From Pseudevernia furfuracea (lineage: Eukaryota > Ascomycota > Lecanoromycetes > Lecanorales > Parmeliaceae), in assembly GCA_022315425.1 (NCBI GenBank), contig JAIUPT010000031.1:806001-870000 (forward strand): a DNA stretch of 64,000 nt. Reading direction: 5' to 3'. Made by a program: the position numbers and the translations under genes. Positions 34,486 to 45,725 of the stretch are shown here, in pieces. Under the pieces are notes generated by a model. That model was not told the origin of the DNA. It saw nothing but the letters and a program-made list of their open reading frames with translations, and searched no databases. Each line of letters starts with the position of its first letter. Within the stretch, counting starts at the first letter, position 1.

Positions 34486-34943
34486 GGAGAGATTTGTGTG
34501 TTGAAAAAAGGACACTGGAAATGGTGACGTTGGAGAACCTCAAAGCTTCACATCCATGGTCAAACCAGACAGGACAGATAATGCTTTATCAAGTTCTCTG
34601 ATCTCAGACGAACATACCATGCGGTCTGGATCTGATTTGAGCCAGAATAGCGCTCTAGTCACTCAAGTCCTCTTGGGGAATAGACGGTAAGGGGGGATCA
34701 GAGGAATCGTAGATTGCCCATAGCATCACTTACCAATGATAGCAACAATAAAGGTCCGTTGATAACACCTACGTGGGTTTGCTTTCGAGTTCTATCGTCC
34801 ACCTGTTTGTAGTGGACCTCCGTTGTCCAGTGTCGTAGCTAGCTAGATACATTAAAAATTGGAAGATATGACCTTAATCTCTAGGCCTATCAGACCCTTT
34901 CGCCTGAACTCCTACGCTATGCGGAAATGGAGGATTGCCCTTC
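34486..34943. other. Intergenic, convergent 3' ends
   Basis: About 460 bp between the RS-rich gene and RSM27 (opposite strands); no gene recognised. Confidence 0.4.
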
Positions 34944-35446
34944 CTAGAATTTCACTGCCTTTGGCGCTGCCGCCGCAACAGCAGGCCTCTTCTTCCCCTT
35001 CATCTTCTTGCTTTCTGAAGTACCCATTTTAGCATGCTCTTCTCTTTCACACGCCAGCAGCGAATAGAATAAGAAACTTACCAGCAGCGGTCCTCTTCTT
35101 CTTCGGTGCTCCCTTGCCCCTCTGCTTCGCCAGCAATAAATGTTCCAGTCTGTCCTCTTCATCGTCATCCCACGTCTCCATCTCCTCATCAAAGCCTTTG
35201 TACAGCTTCTTCAGATCTTTTATTGTGGCGACACGTCGGGGGTAATAGGCAGCGACCGAAGGTCCACGTAATCGTTGGCGGAGGACTCGATTGCCGGTCC
35301 GTAGGCGCTGGGGGTTAAAGGTCTGGGAGAAGATGCGGCATTGGACCTGTGTTGGGCATGAATACGGGGACTGCGGGAGGATGAAGACGGGGTTGGACAT
35401 AAATTACCTTGAGAAGATCAAAAATACGAGATTGAGGGACCGACAT
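34944..35446 (-). CDS. RSM27: Mitochondrial small-subunit ribosomal protein mS33 (Rsm27)
   Basis: Predicted 124 aa, exons 35446-35408, 35346-35082, 35014-34944 (introns 61 and 67 bp). Seen: MSVPQSRIFDLLK, then VQCRIFSQTFNPQRLRTGN, KVLRQRL-type VLRQRLRGP, AYYPRRVATIKDLKKLY, EEDRLEHLLLAKQRGKGAPK, and the basic tail SKKMKGKKRPA. This is the full mS33 signature. It acts in the mitoribosomal small subunit. The first exon is only 13 codons, but its sequence is the conserved start of the family, which fixes the start. Confidence 0.93.
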
Positions 35447-35774
35447 CGTTGAGCAAGGCGGATTGGGAAAATGTCAACGTAGAAGAGACGCATATTGCAG
35501 CTCGAGATTCATTCCGCGCTAGCGGTCAGCCCTATCAAACCCCTTGTGTTCACCATTTAGAAGTAATTTTTTCGTCCGTCTCACTTCTTGGTTGCATTCC
35601 CGATCAGCTTTCATGTTGATCAAGTTGATCACTTGCAAGCTTGAGGCATTGTCATTGAAGTATTTCTGTCTTGTGCAATGTTTCCAGAGATAGTAATTCC
35701 AGTACAGCCTGCCAGTGATTACTTTCTCTTTTTCTCAAATTCAAAAAAGGGGGGTTTTTCAAGTAATCTACAGA
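35447..35774. promoter_or_regulatory. Divergent promoter region RSM27 / RNase III
   Basis: 328 bp between two divergent start codons; presumably both promoters. No element recognised. Confidence 0.4.
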
Positions 35775-37037
35775 ATGGGTAGAAAGCGAAGTCACGATTC
35801 TGGCGGAGAGAGTTTGGATGCTTCGCAGAAGAAGCAGAAACACTCGGCATCTTCTAGCGACAGGTCCTTCCTTTCAAAAACCACGTCCTCTCACTCTCAA
35901 GTCAGCGAAGGCAAGAAGAAGACACGAAACATCGCTTCAGAGCTCTTTTCAGACACCGACAGAGAAGCTCATAATAATCCTGAGCAAGCATCGGAGTCTA
36001 CTCAGGCCCCAGTCCAAGATCCACGGCTTTCAGGGAATTCACGTCACCTCAAGCAGTCGAATGCCAATGATGACTATGCAGGTTTGGGCAAAGCTTTGAA
36101 TTTCCCTGTACTTCACCAATCGTCGTCCGGCGCATCCACCCCACACCGTCCGTCCTCCAACCCTGCAAAAGCTTCCGTCAAGTTTCCACCTTACAATGGC
36201 CGCCCTTCAACGCTCCCGCCGCTTCCACCTATCCTAGACAAGGCTCTCGAATCCATTGCGTTCACGCATCCGGGATCTCTGAGCTGCGACACAGCCTCAA
36301 AGGTTAACATCAGCTATGATCGCCTCGAGTTCCTTGGCGACGCTTACATCGAGCTCATGGCAACACGCTTAATCTTCCCTCGCTTTCCCCGTCTTGCTGC
36401 CGGTAGATTATCTCAGCAGCGTGAAATGCTTGTCAAAAATGAAACACTTGCTGAATACGCCCTCGCTTACGGTTTCGATGAGAAAGCCAAGCTGCCTGGT
36501 ACTTACAATACGCCGGGAAAAGATAGCAGGAAGCTGTGGCTGAAGACTTTGGGCGACATTTTCGAAGCCTTTGTAGCTGCCGTCATAATCTCTGATCCTG
36601 AACAAGGATTTCAAGTTGTAGAAGCATGGCTCGCAGCGCTTTGGGAATCGAAGCTGGGCTCGCAAAATCGCGAGGATACGGAGACAGTAGATGTAAAGGC
36701 CAAAATGCATCTGGCGGCGAAAGTCATGGGCAAAGGTATCAAACTCAACTACCGTGATGAAGCACCTCCCGTGGAGATCAGGCAGGAAGGCAAGCTGATT
36801 TTTCAAGTCGGTGTTTATCTGACGGGATGGGGTTGGGAGGATCAGCATCTAGGAAGCGGCAAAGGGCTGAACAAACAAGAAGCAGGTCAGAAGGCCGCGG
36901 CGGATGCAATGGTGAACCCGTTGACGGCGCAGGTGGCGAGTGTCAAAAGAGACTTTGATGCGCAACTGGCGTTGGAGAGGAGTGTCCAGGACGAGGCAGA
37001 AAAGAAGAAGGTCGGTGGGGTGGGAATTCGTGCTTGA
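35775..37037 (+). CDS. Ribonuclease III (Rnt1-type)
   Basis: Single-exon 420 aa. One RNase III domain (about 150-300) carries the signature DRLEFLGDAYIE with E185 and D189, and LGDIFEAFVAAV with D261 and E264. These are the four metal-binding acids expected of an active enzyme. A C-terminal dsRNA-binding domain (about 308-380, ending LNKQEAGQKAAADAM) follows. The N-terminal 120 residues are Ser/Lys-rich and disordered. The layout (one RNase III plus one dsRBD) matches nuclear Rnt1 enzymes that process pre-rRNA and snRNAs, not Dicer. The start is the ATG at 35775; the frame is open 20 codons upstream but has no earlier ATG. Confidence 0.9.
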   Translation: MGRKRSHDSGGESLDASQKKQKHSASSSDRSFLSKTTSSHSQVSEGKKKTRNIASELFSDTDREAHNNPEQASESTQAPVQDPRLSGNSRHLKQSNANDDYAGLGKALNFPVLHQSSSGASTPHRPSSNPAKASVKFPPYNGRPSTLPPLPPILDKALESIAFTHPGSLSCDTASKVNISYDRLEFLGDAYIELMATRLIFPRFPRLAAGRLSQQREMLVKNETLAEYALAYGFDEKAKLPGTYNTPGKDSRKLWLKTLGDIFEAFVAAVIISDPEQGFQVVEAWLAALWESKLGSQNREDTETVDVKAKMHLAAKVMGKGIKLNYRDEAPPVEIRQEGKLIFQVGVYLTGWGWEDQHLGSGKGLNKQEAGQKAAADAMVNPLTAQVASVKRDFDAQLALERSVQDEAEKKKVGGVGIRA

Positions 37038-38090
37038 TGTAAGGGATATTGAATTGAGGCTCGCGTGTAAGATGAATTTCTCATACATGCGGCCTCTGAC
37101 AATGACTGAGCGCAGAGCCTACCTCATCCCTGTGATTGCAGTCCAACCTCGCAAATCAGACAGAACACAGAAATTCAAGAGAACATGAAATGCGAAGCGA
37201 AATCGAACTTGATGATGACAAGCTCGGTTGTAGCCATCTGGCTACCCTACGAACACCTCCCCCCCCAATGAAGAAGTTTTGATCACAGCTCCTTTCGGGA
37301 TGGAAGAATCCGCCCATTCTGTCTTGAGGTGTAAATGGAGAAGATTCACGATACTGCCGAATTCTCTACGATTCGTTAAGTAATGGAGACCCTACTATAC
37401 GCGGTTTCTTCTGCTGCTCCTCTGGCTCCGAATAGGAAGAAAAGACTGATATTTCCAATTCCATGATAATATTGTGACCCGAGTTGAACCCATCCAACAT
37501 TGCAAAAAGCTTCCGGCGTCCGGAGAATCTCCAAACTTACCCTACGGAAACTCCAATGATTGGAATTCATACCATTAAGAGGTATGCACCTAGATCTGCA
37601 AAAAATAGTCTGCTGAGTCTAGCTGATCGTCTCCGCGATTCGCCCTGTACGGAGAGTATGAGCTGTGGCATACGACCTTTGTGAGCTGAAATCTGGGAAG
37701 ATGAAGAATTGAGAGAACGCTGGCCACTCAATATAGACATTACTATTTACAACCGCTCAATGAATATATACACCATAACGGCACTTTATGCACCGAGTCC
37801 TATGCCTCCAGAATCCTTCCAATAGACACTCGCTCTAATTTTTGTAGTATCCGTTTCTAATTCCATGGGCAACGCCGATCCTTATGCAGACCACAATTTC
37901 CAAGACTGGAGAGCTGTGACAGTAGAAAAAGGCTCGCTGTTGCGCCGACAAATGCTGGTGGACAATCCACGCTGCAAAAATATATAAACAATGGAAATGC
38001 AAAACACTGCGGGTATCACCGGTATCGAACAGCGGAAGCCGAGTATGTGCGAGATGGAAAATATGCGTAGCGCGTCGAGCGCACTTGTGT
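37038..38090. other. Intergenic, convergent 3' ends
   Basis: About 1.05 kb between RNase III and the Mnn4-like gene, with a short poly-C tract near 37260. No conserved frame or RNA gene recognised. Confidence 0.45.
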
Positions 38091-39390
38091 TCATACGATG
38101 TGATGCAATTGCCGGCGACGGAGGTGTGCCAGGCCTGAAGACTCCTTCATCAATTCTGGCACTGGATCCGGTTCGGGGTCAAGATCAGGATCAGGATCAG
38201 GCTCTGCGTTACGCTTAACCTTGATGGGTTCCTTCTCAGGCTCTTTGATGCCTTGGTCAGCGGAATGATCCTCTTCTTTCTCGTCCTTCTTTCCCTCTTC
38301 CGGAACGGCCTCGCCCTTCTCCTTGGCCTCCTGTTCCGCTTTCTCTTTTTCCTCCTTTGCTTTCTTCCTCTGCGCCTTTTCCTCCTGTTTCTTCCGTCGA
38401 GCTTGTTGCCTGCTCAAGCGTTCTTGCTTGATCTCGTCGGGAGTCTTCTTGATCCATTCTTTGATGTCAGGATGCCACTTGTGACTGTACGCGCGTCAGT
38501 AGGTGTCTTTGCGATTGCTAGCCATGCAAGCATACCCTTCGTATTCAGTCACGACCAATGCCTTCTCCTGGTACTCCTCTGCAAGTATTCGATCGTAGGC
38601 ATACGGCACCTTTGCAACGACTCCCTGGTACATAGTCTCCCTCATGGGGTACAGGTCCGTAGTCCTATAGCGATGATAGTTCTTACAACTCCACACGCCT
38701 GGCTGGTCCAGGGGTTCCGTCTCCGATAGGCCAGTCACATCGATGTAGAGACCATTCCGTAGATCAATCCAACGCGCGTCGATGACGTTGTCTCCGTTAC
38801 CGCGATCGCGCTCCAAGATTGCAGGGTTGATGTCGAGCAGATACTGCCGCTCGACCACAGGTTGCAGATCAGGGTCTGAGTCTGCGGAACTGTATTCGTA
38901 TATGGAGCCGTTGAAATGTTTGCCAAGAAACATGAGTGTAGGCCCGGAGATTTGGGTGTCTATGTCCCAATCCCATGGAAGCATCTTTGCGAGGAATGAG
39001 TCTCGACACATGTCCAATCTCAAGTCGAGGTCATACCTTTCCGTTCCACCACCAACCCAACAAAGTGCCATGTGCCAGCCATGTCTCTATATTGTTTTTC
39101 TTGAAAAAGTCTAGATATGCCCTCATCATATGTACCTGCGAATCCTGCTTCTCTTCGTAGCTTAGGATGCCGTGCTCGTATCTGCTATCATAATGATTTG
39201 AGAGGTCGGTGCCACCAGGTTCATGGAAGTATTTGGCCCAGCCATCGGCTGGCGTATTTGGCGGTTTCTTTTTCTTCCTCCTGGGAAGCAATCCTGAATT
39301 GGATTGGTGGTTTGGTGGATTTATGAGAAAGGCTTCAACGAGAAGGTCTGAGAGGAGGGCGAGGGCAAGAAGTACTGGTGGTATCCTCAT
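38091..39390 (-). CDS. Mnn4-like LicD-family protein (mannosylphosphorylation)
   Basis: Predicted 398 aa, exons 39390-39037, 38984-38536, 38484-38091 (introns 52 and 51 bp). The N-terminus (MRIPPVLLALALLSDLLVEAF) is a signal peptide or anchor for the secretory route. The LicD core is clear: IETWLAHGTLLGWWWNG, MLPWDWDIDTQI, LDINPAILERD, DARWIDLRNGLYIDVTGLSE and KDTY-side residues before the last intron. The C-terminal 110 residues are Lys/Glu repeats (RRKKQEEKAQRKKAKEEKEK) then DPDPDLDPEPDP, recalling the KKKE tail of yeast Mnn4. Mnn4-type proteins promote addition of mannosyl-phosphate to N- and O-glycans in the Golgi; the enzymatic step here is inferred. Confidence 0.87.
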
Positions 39391-40385
39391 GATGGCGTGT
39401 TATGTAACGTTGAAGGATATGTACAAAGAGCCCTTGAGGCTCATTTGTCCCCGAAGCAAGGATGTGGTAAAGGGTTCGAATTGCTTGCTTGCAGAGCGGC
39501 AATTAAATGCTAGAGGACGGGAAAGAGATACACAGGGGACCGGGGTAGGAATTGGCAATGCGGACGCCGGGAAGATGTTGCTGGAGTTAGGGAAAAAGGA
39601 GGGAAGGACGGGGAGAGATGTAAGAAGAAGGATGACATGAGTTGGCTATTAAGGAGGCTGCAAGGTCAGCGACATTGAAGCACATAAGCCAACGGTCGGC
39701 GCCGTTCCAAGAAAGAGGTCGTGTGCTCCGCTTGGCAATTGCTGGGCGTCGTCCTTGGCATCTCTATGGACGGATTTGCGGCATATAGAGTGGACGCGTG
39801 TAAAGCGGTATTTTTGTAATGGATGTCATATCTAAATATTACTATTTGACGCAAGCATACGACTACGGGCTATACATGAATACTCTCCACGTATTATTAT
39901 GATACTTTGTCACAGCGACAGCAAAGTGAGTATATGCACTGTTAATTTTATACACTCAACGTTACAAAGTTTGTTTTTGCGATGATGACGCCAAGCAAAG
40001 CGATAAGATCTTCGATCTTGGATCTTTCAAGCGCCGAAAAATGCAACGAAGCTGTCAAGAGAAATGGGGCATTATCATTGCGTTCAGATTATTATTATTC
40101 TATCATCTCGAGTATGGGCTCATATCTCATATCCCTCGATCCCTCACGGAGGCTTGATAATCATACAGACTACAGTACATAAAATATTGACTCTCCGTTG
40201 ATACCCTTATTACACACCCCCTAATACTCCGCACTTTCCTCATTCGACTTAGCTTTTTTTTTTATAGCTTGGCTAGAGTGCTAGACTCCGTTCAACGGCC
40301 TTAAACGGCTCGAAAGGCTCACCACTTCGGCTATTTTCGCCTCTGCGCTCGCTCCATTATTATTTACTCGGAAGTCGTGCGGAAG

Positions 40386-40475
40386 TCGTGCGTTCGAGAA
40401 GTGGCTACGACGCTAATGTTTAGCGTCTTGGCACTCAACCAAATCTGAAGGTTCTTAGGGGGTTCTCCCGCCGCT
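40386..40475 (-). repeat. Dispersed repeat, second copy of the 10.2-kb element end
   Basis: Reads TCGTGCGTTCGAGAAGTGG, then CTACGACGCTAATGTTTAGC, then GTCTTGGCACTCAACCAAAT, and ends GGGGGTTCTCCCGCCGC. The reverse complement matches 10204-10288 almost throughout, with a small insertion near the middle. Confidence 0.8.
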
Positions 40476-41462
40476 ACTAAGCGAGGTAGCTCACTTATGC
40501 CGCATCGTTCCAACTCCCATTAAAGCAGAGCTAGCTACCTGTGTCCTCTATGACAGGCGCACATTATTCACACCTGGTTGAAGATGGGCTTGCCCTCCTC
40601 AAATTGCATCTAGGTATGCCTTCCCATGACGCACATGAGAACGTCTCTACGTCGCATTTCCTTCCTTTTGACACTGCCTGGATTACATTTGCGTACCACC
40701 CTACAGCTAGGCTATCTCGTTACTCCCTGTCTTCCTACACGTCTGATTTCACCAAAGCATGTATATTTATCTACCTCCTGATGTAGCTGGGCACACCGAA
40801 CCAAGGTGCGCTCGGGCAGATGCTCAACCATCTTGGTCCGAATGATTCCTTCTCTCCATGATTGTCGTAGAATGTCAACCTCTGACTGGAGCTACCTTTG
40901 ACCTGGAAGTTGGCCTCCGAGGCGTGGTAAAGGAGGTTTGCCCTGTACTTTGCACCTGTGTTTGCTGTTGTGGGGGCTTCTTTCGTCATTGGAGGATGCG
41001 TTGTGGCTGGATAAGAAGAAACAGGAGACCGCCGTTTCTCCACTACATGTGAAGAGTCCGAGACAGGATAATCTAGTATCCTTCTGACAAGGAAGGCGAA
41101 ATTCAGATTTCATCTAAAGCGGCCCTCTAGGAGGTCACTGCGGTTGTTGTACAATCTCCTGGTAACACTACTGTCTTATTTTGGGCTGAGATTGTGTCAT
41201 ACTAATATCCATTTTCCCAAGGTCAGCATCTAGCATTCATCGTATCTACAAAAGGCTACACAACCCCTTTTGAAGCTGAACGACCACAATCGGGTTGATT
41301 TACGCGAATATAATTAGAGACTTTCTTTGGTCGGAGTTGCCAGAGATGTCCAGCATTCCCCCTAGGTCCCAATCCAACCCTGACAGCATCCTTCAAGACC
41401 AAGGAATGTCGTCAATTAATATCCAGCTAATACTGCAGATAATCTGCGATGCTTTCTGCATT

Positions 41463-41786
41463 TCAACCCTCCGTCGCGCTAATTTGCGGATACGCGACAC
41501 CGGCATCGTGCTTCCTATCCAATAGCTTGTCCTTTCTGACAGGCGGAGGCGGAGGAATCACGTACGCTAGCGGAACCGACAGATTGCTGACGAAGAGAAT
41601 GCAGAGAAAAAGGAGAGTAGGCCAAGCGAGGCGAGCTTGGAGGACGGTTTGAGAAGAGCCCGCATAAGAAGACGCTTTTAGCGCGCCGTTGACTAAAACT
41701 GACAGCGCCAGCAAGACTCGCCACCAGGCAAAGCATGTGCATCCATGCGCCACAACCCCAACGAATGACTTGCAAGCATGAGGCAC
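41463..41786 (-). other. Orphan open frame with two hydrophobic segments (uncertain CDS)
   Basis: The frame, open from about 41831, encodes two likely membrane helices (WWRVLLALSVLVNGALKASS and WPTLLFLCILFVSNLSVPLA). Between them lies YAGSSQTVLQARL, and after them PPPPPVRKDKLL and a stop. It looks more protein-like than its neighbours, but there is no in-frame ATG ahead of the first helix; the nearest start-like codon is a GTG. It could be the last exon of an unseen gene or a relic. No family recognised. Confidence 0.22.
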
Positions 41787-42916
41787 CCCGCCTGCGCGCC
41801 TCGTGCTCCGAGTGGCTTGATGATCATTTCACGCACGTGGGCTGATCGAGACACAGAACAACCAAGGAGCCCTGGAAAGACATGAAAACGCAATGTGATA
41901 GCGAGCTTGTACGGAGCGATCCAGATGGCAGACACAGGGTGGAAACCAGTAACTTCTTCGCTGTGGGTTCTGGGTTGTGGCTTCTTTTTGATAAAGCGGA
42001 TGACTCAGGGGACGACTCCACATGAGAATGTGGTCTCATCGATGACGAGCATCTAAGAGTCCGAGAATTGGCCAACCCTTGAGCTTTCTTCGAAGATCAA
42101 GTGACTGCCATCATAGAGTCATTGATGAATACTATCGAATGGCTATGTGTCAGCAACCGGGAGAAATTTGTCGGGGAGGCTGGCCTCGTCAATTATTGGG
42201 GTTGATTTTATAAGTTAGTGTTGTGATTGGAAATATATCTTGTCAGACAAAAACATTGGGTCTGGTCTCGAAGCTGTGAAAAACCTTTGAATTGATATGT
42301 TACCTATACGGGTGGTTCGAAGAATGACTTTAGATTTCAACGCCTTGTATTAATGAAAGCAACTGAATAGGAGTGTCCAACTCTCCATTTTGTTCTGTGA
42401 ACAGTAATGATAAATGCTCTTCGAGGTCGCCTCGGAGTGGAATCAAAAGAAGCAAAACCAGGCTGAGGAGTGCGCGCAAGATGGCACATGAAGAACAGAG
42501 CTCACCCAAGTACGGGACGGCTATCTAGGACATGGAACATTTGCGGCCTACGGAGCACAATGGTTTGAAGCCAGAAGCTTAGGTACTTGGACGTACCCAT
42601 GCTCAAAGTGTTACAGTATTTAAGTAGGAAAAAGTAGGGACTCTTATTAAATTCTATTGGATTTGGGCCAGGCCGGCGATCTTGGTCATCAACCGCAGCC
42701 CTATGGTTTTGTATGGGTGCAACTCGAACAAATGGTGCCTGCAAGGGATTCCGTCCATCTTATAAACTTCTGCTAATCTCGACTGATAACGCTGTCGCAT
42801 CCTCTTACACGGTTACACCTTAGCCTTGCATTCAAGCACCCTATTCCTTTCTCAGTTCATATCATGCGGCACGCCTAAACGCCCGAGCCCCCAACTGTCG
42901 AGCCACTTCCGCGAAC

Positions 42917-43995
42917 ATGTCCGACTCAGTGGGCAAGTTCCTTCACTCCAACCTCGAAAACTTCATTTTGACAAGCTCTCTTCTCAGACAGGGTCTTCGT
43001 CCACGCGCTCAATACCGTCAAACGCATTCCCCGCACCGGCTCCGCTCGGCCCCCGCCAGCAGACCGCCTCAGGCTCTATGGACTTTACAAGCAAAGCACA
43101 GAAGGAGATGTCGAAGGAATCTCACGGAGACCAGAAGGCCATAGCCCAGAATCTGTAGCCGAGCAACAAAAATGGTATAGTAGATTTGCTACCATAGACA
43201 TGCGCTCCGGGGAGGTGCTGACAGTATCTTTCTTGCAGGGACGCATGGTCCGCCCACCACTCCCTGAGCCGCACAGAAGCCAAACGCCGTTACATCGCCA
43301 CTCTCATCGAGACGATGCATAAATACGCCACCACGACCACCGAAGCCCGTGAGCTTGTTGCGGAGTTGGAGTTTGTGTGGGATCAGATAAAGTCGAATTC
43401 GGCCTCCTCCTCGTCATCGTCGCCGGGACAAATAGCCAGGAGTCACGGGCAACGGATACCCCGAAGCTATGCGAGCATCGGTGGACCTTCTGAGAGCGGC
43501 AGGGCCGATGAGGGCGGTGGTGAGGGACTGAGGATGCTGAGGCCTGTCAGTGATGGCGACGAAGAAGATGATCAAGGTGAAGAGTTTGAGGAGAAAAGAG
43601 GGGGTCCGTTTGACGATGAAGAGGCTGTCATGGCCATGGCAGGGCAATCCCGGGACCTCGACGTCCGGAATCGAAAGTGGAGAAAGAAGATCGAACAAGC
43701 GCTCGTGAAGATGACCACGGAAGTCGCGGCGCTGAGAGAACAGATGGAAGGGAAAAGGATAGGAGACGGGAGGAGGCGGAACGGAATTTGGGCGTGGATG
43801 ACTTGGCTTCTGTGGATCACTGTACGACATCTAGTCGTGGACCTGGCTCTACTGGGTTTGCTGGTTGCTTGGGCCAGGAGGAAAGGGGATCGGAGGCTAG
43901 AACAGGGGCTGGATTTGTTGCTGCAGTATCTTCGACACCGCACACGGAAAATGGGGCTGCCGGGCATCTCGAGGTTACCAGCTCAGCGGGCATAA
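42917..43995 (+). CDS. Acyl-CoA-binding protein with C-terminal membrane anchor (Atg37-like)
   Basis: Predicted 319 aa, exons 42917-42936, 42992-43174, 43239-43995 (introns 55 and 64 bp). The ACBP domain (about 1-100) shows MSDSVGKVFVHALNTVKRIP, RLRLYGLYKQSTEGDVEG, WDAWSAHHSLSRTEAKRRYI and AELEFVWDQIK. A long acidic, Ser-rich linker follows, then a helix (KWRKKIEQALVKMTTEVAAL) and one membrane segment (MTWLLWITVRHLVVDLALLG). The layout matches the peroxisomal Atg37/ACBD5-type protein involved in pexophagy; localisation is inference. The 20-nt first exon is set by the conserved N-terminus; the unspliced frame from the same ATG diverges from the family. Confidence 0.88.
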
Positions 43996-44158
43996 TCGAT
44001 AGGTATTGGGTATCGCTATGGCTTGACCGGCTATATCTCGTAATTCTGGGGCAGGGAATGTGCATTGATTATTTAGCGTGGACGTATTGATATCTTCTAT
44101 TGATTGGATGGTCAAAAAACCAAATGCCAATCCGCTATGCAGTTTGTTTGAACGTGAA

Positions 44159-45172
44159 TCATGAGACATTATCATATCCAGATGATGCGCCACTCCCACC
44201 ACTCCCAGCCTCTCGCTGTCTCCTCATCCTCTCTTCCGCCGCTCTGGCCATAGCCTCTCTCCTGTTCAGCATCTGGAACGGCGCTCCTTGTTTCCCACCA
44301 TTTCCTCCCAGCACGAACTCCCCTCCTGACCACCCTCCGCTATCTACATGTCCCCCGCTCCCCTCTCTTTCCTCCGGATCATAGAAGACTTCATTGCTGA
44401 TTGCCTGCCCTCCATGCTTCCAGTCAGCCTCCCGGACTTCTTTCTCGATAGATTTGCACAGGTCCCAGAAGTTCCGGTCGTGATCGCCAAAGACGTTGTG
44501 CGCCAATTCGTGGCAGAGTGTGTCCCGAATAATCTTATAATCCCGATATCCATCATATGCATCCGTCCTTAATCTCAACTCTATGACCTCGCCTCTGTTT
44601 CGGTTCAAACCCAGGGTGCGTGATTCGTGCGTTGTATGTTCGGCAGGATTCATCTCAGTCAGGACGCCGACGCTAAACTTATGTTTGCGCATGCTAGCCT
44701 TGATACCGGGATCGTCGCGCAGACGCTCGAGGAATTTCTGCGAACGCTCCGGGCCAGGCAGATAGTTGAGTGGGAGGATGGTCTGGAACGTGTAGGTTGC
44801 TTCGTCTTGGACTTTCTGCCAATCGCGATGGCGATATGCGGCCACGGGTTTGTTGGCAGGAGTGGAGGGCCGAGAACTGGGGCGGGGAGGCGCGAGGGAG
44901 GCGAGCTGGGCGGGCGTTGGCGCAAGAAGAGCTATCTTCTTTGATTTGAGGGTACTGAGTGGAAGAGGGTCCGCAAATGGGGGTTTGAGGATGCCGAGCT
45001 TAGGGGTTATCATGAACTTTTGGTTGGTTGCAGGAATGGATAATTCGTTGTAGATGCGGTTTGAAAGGTCAGCGATGGTAGATTCTGGGGGAAAGTTGAA
45101 GGTGTGAGGTGTGCCATGATGGGTGAAGGTGATGTCGATTACTTCTGCTGAGGTGGGAGCTTCGTCTGCCAT
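44159..45172 (-). CDS. Ubiquitin-like/WLM-domain metalloprotease (Wss1-related)
   Basis: Single-exon 337 aa. Residues about 10-75 form a ubiquitin-like fold (VIDITFTHHGTPHTFNFP, then TIADLSNRIYNEL). Residues about 115-270 are the WLM peptidase domain with zinc site CHELAHNVFGDHDRNFW (H221, E222, H225, and H231 as third ligand). Wss1/Spartan-type proteases clear DNA-protein crosslinks and SUMO/ubiquitin-marked proteins; this UBL-WLM subtype is common in fungi and plants and its substrate is not certain. The C-terminus is Gly/Ser-rich. The frame extends 12 codons upstream from a TTG, but the first ATG (45172) fits the family. Confidence 0.88.
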   Translation of the reverse strand: MADEAPTSAEVIDITFTHHGTPHTFNFPPESTIADLSNRIYNELSIPATNQKFMITPKLGILKPPFADPLPLSTLKSKKIALLAPTPAQLASLAPPRPSSRPSTPANKPVAAYRHRDWQKVQDEATYTFQTILPLNYLPGPERSQKFLERLRDDPGIKASMRKHKFSVGVLTEMNPAEHTTHESRTLGLNRNRGEVIELRLRTDAYDGYRDYKIIRDTLCHELAHNVFGDHDRNFWDLCKSIEKEVREADWKHGGQAISNEVFYDPEEREGSGGHVDSGGWSGGEFVLGGNGGKQGAPFQMLNRREAMARAAEERMRRQREAGSGGSGASSGYDNVS

Positions 45173-45725
45173 AGTCAGGGCGTTGGTCTGAGAACAAGGT
45201 CTTCTCAATGCTTCAATGCCGACAGCTAAATAAGTTCAAACAGGTGAAGAAGCAGAGCAGATGGCGAGAGCAGCAGCAAGTAGGCAGCACCTCGGCAAAG
45301 CATTTGTCATGTAGCCGAAGATGCTTAGTAACGACGAGGTGCCGTTCAAACCCGCCAAAATGCAACACCCTGGCCACTAAAACCCGATAAATCCGGGGGC
45401 TGGTTCTGGGGGACACTACCCCGAAAACTCACCCCAAATTCAGCAGACAGTCATTGTAGAGGTGATGACTTCGTAATGCGTTGCACTCTCCTTGCCTAAT
45501 CACACTTTATCTCTCATATCCTTTTATATGTCTGACGATCACGGTACAGACTTGCAAGATCATAAGTCCGGTATTGGTGCTTCAAGAACCGAGACTTGGT
45601 GTCATTAAGCTCTGAGTAATATCTTGAATATGCTATTTCGACTGACCTTGTATAATGAGGCGACGATGATAGACCCTAACAGGACATGCCCAGTTTTTGA
45701 GCTCGTGATTATGTCTGTAGTGGAT
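45173..45725. other. Intergenic, no gene seen
   Basis: About 550 bp upstream of the WLM gene. Likely promoter; no conserved frame. Confidence 0.4.

Larger units (their letters stand above)
39391..42916. other. Gene-poor 3.5-kb region with repeat fragment
   Basis: No intact gene recognised. It holds the inverted copy of the LYS1-upstream repeat (40386-40475), a poly-T run near 40256, and an orphan membrane-like frame on the minus strand (41463-41786). The remainder looks like promoter and decayed sequence. Confidence 0.5.

Noticed and set aside
6411..45208. Possibility that the SDR, the Mnn4-like gene and neighbours form a secondary-metabolite or other functional cluster
   Set aside because: No PKS, NRPS, terpene synthase, P450, transporter or pathway regulator is present; the genes between are ordinary housekeeping genes.
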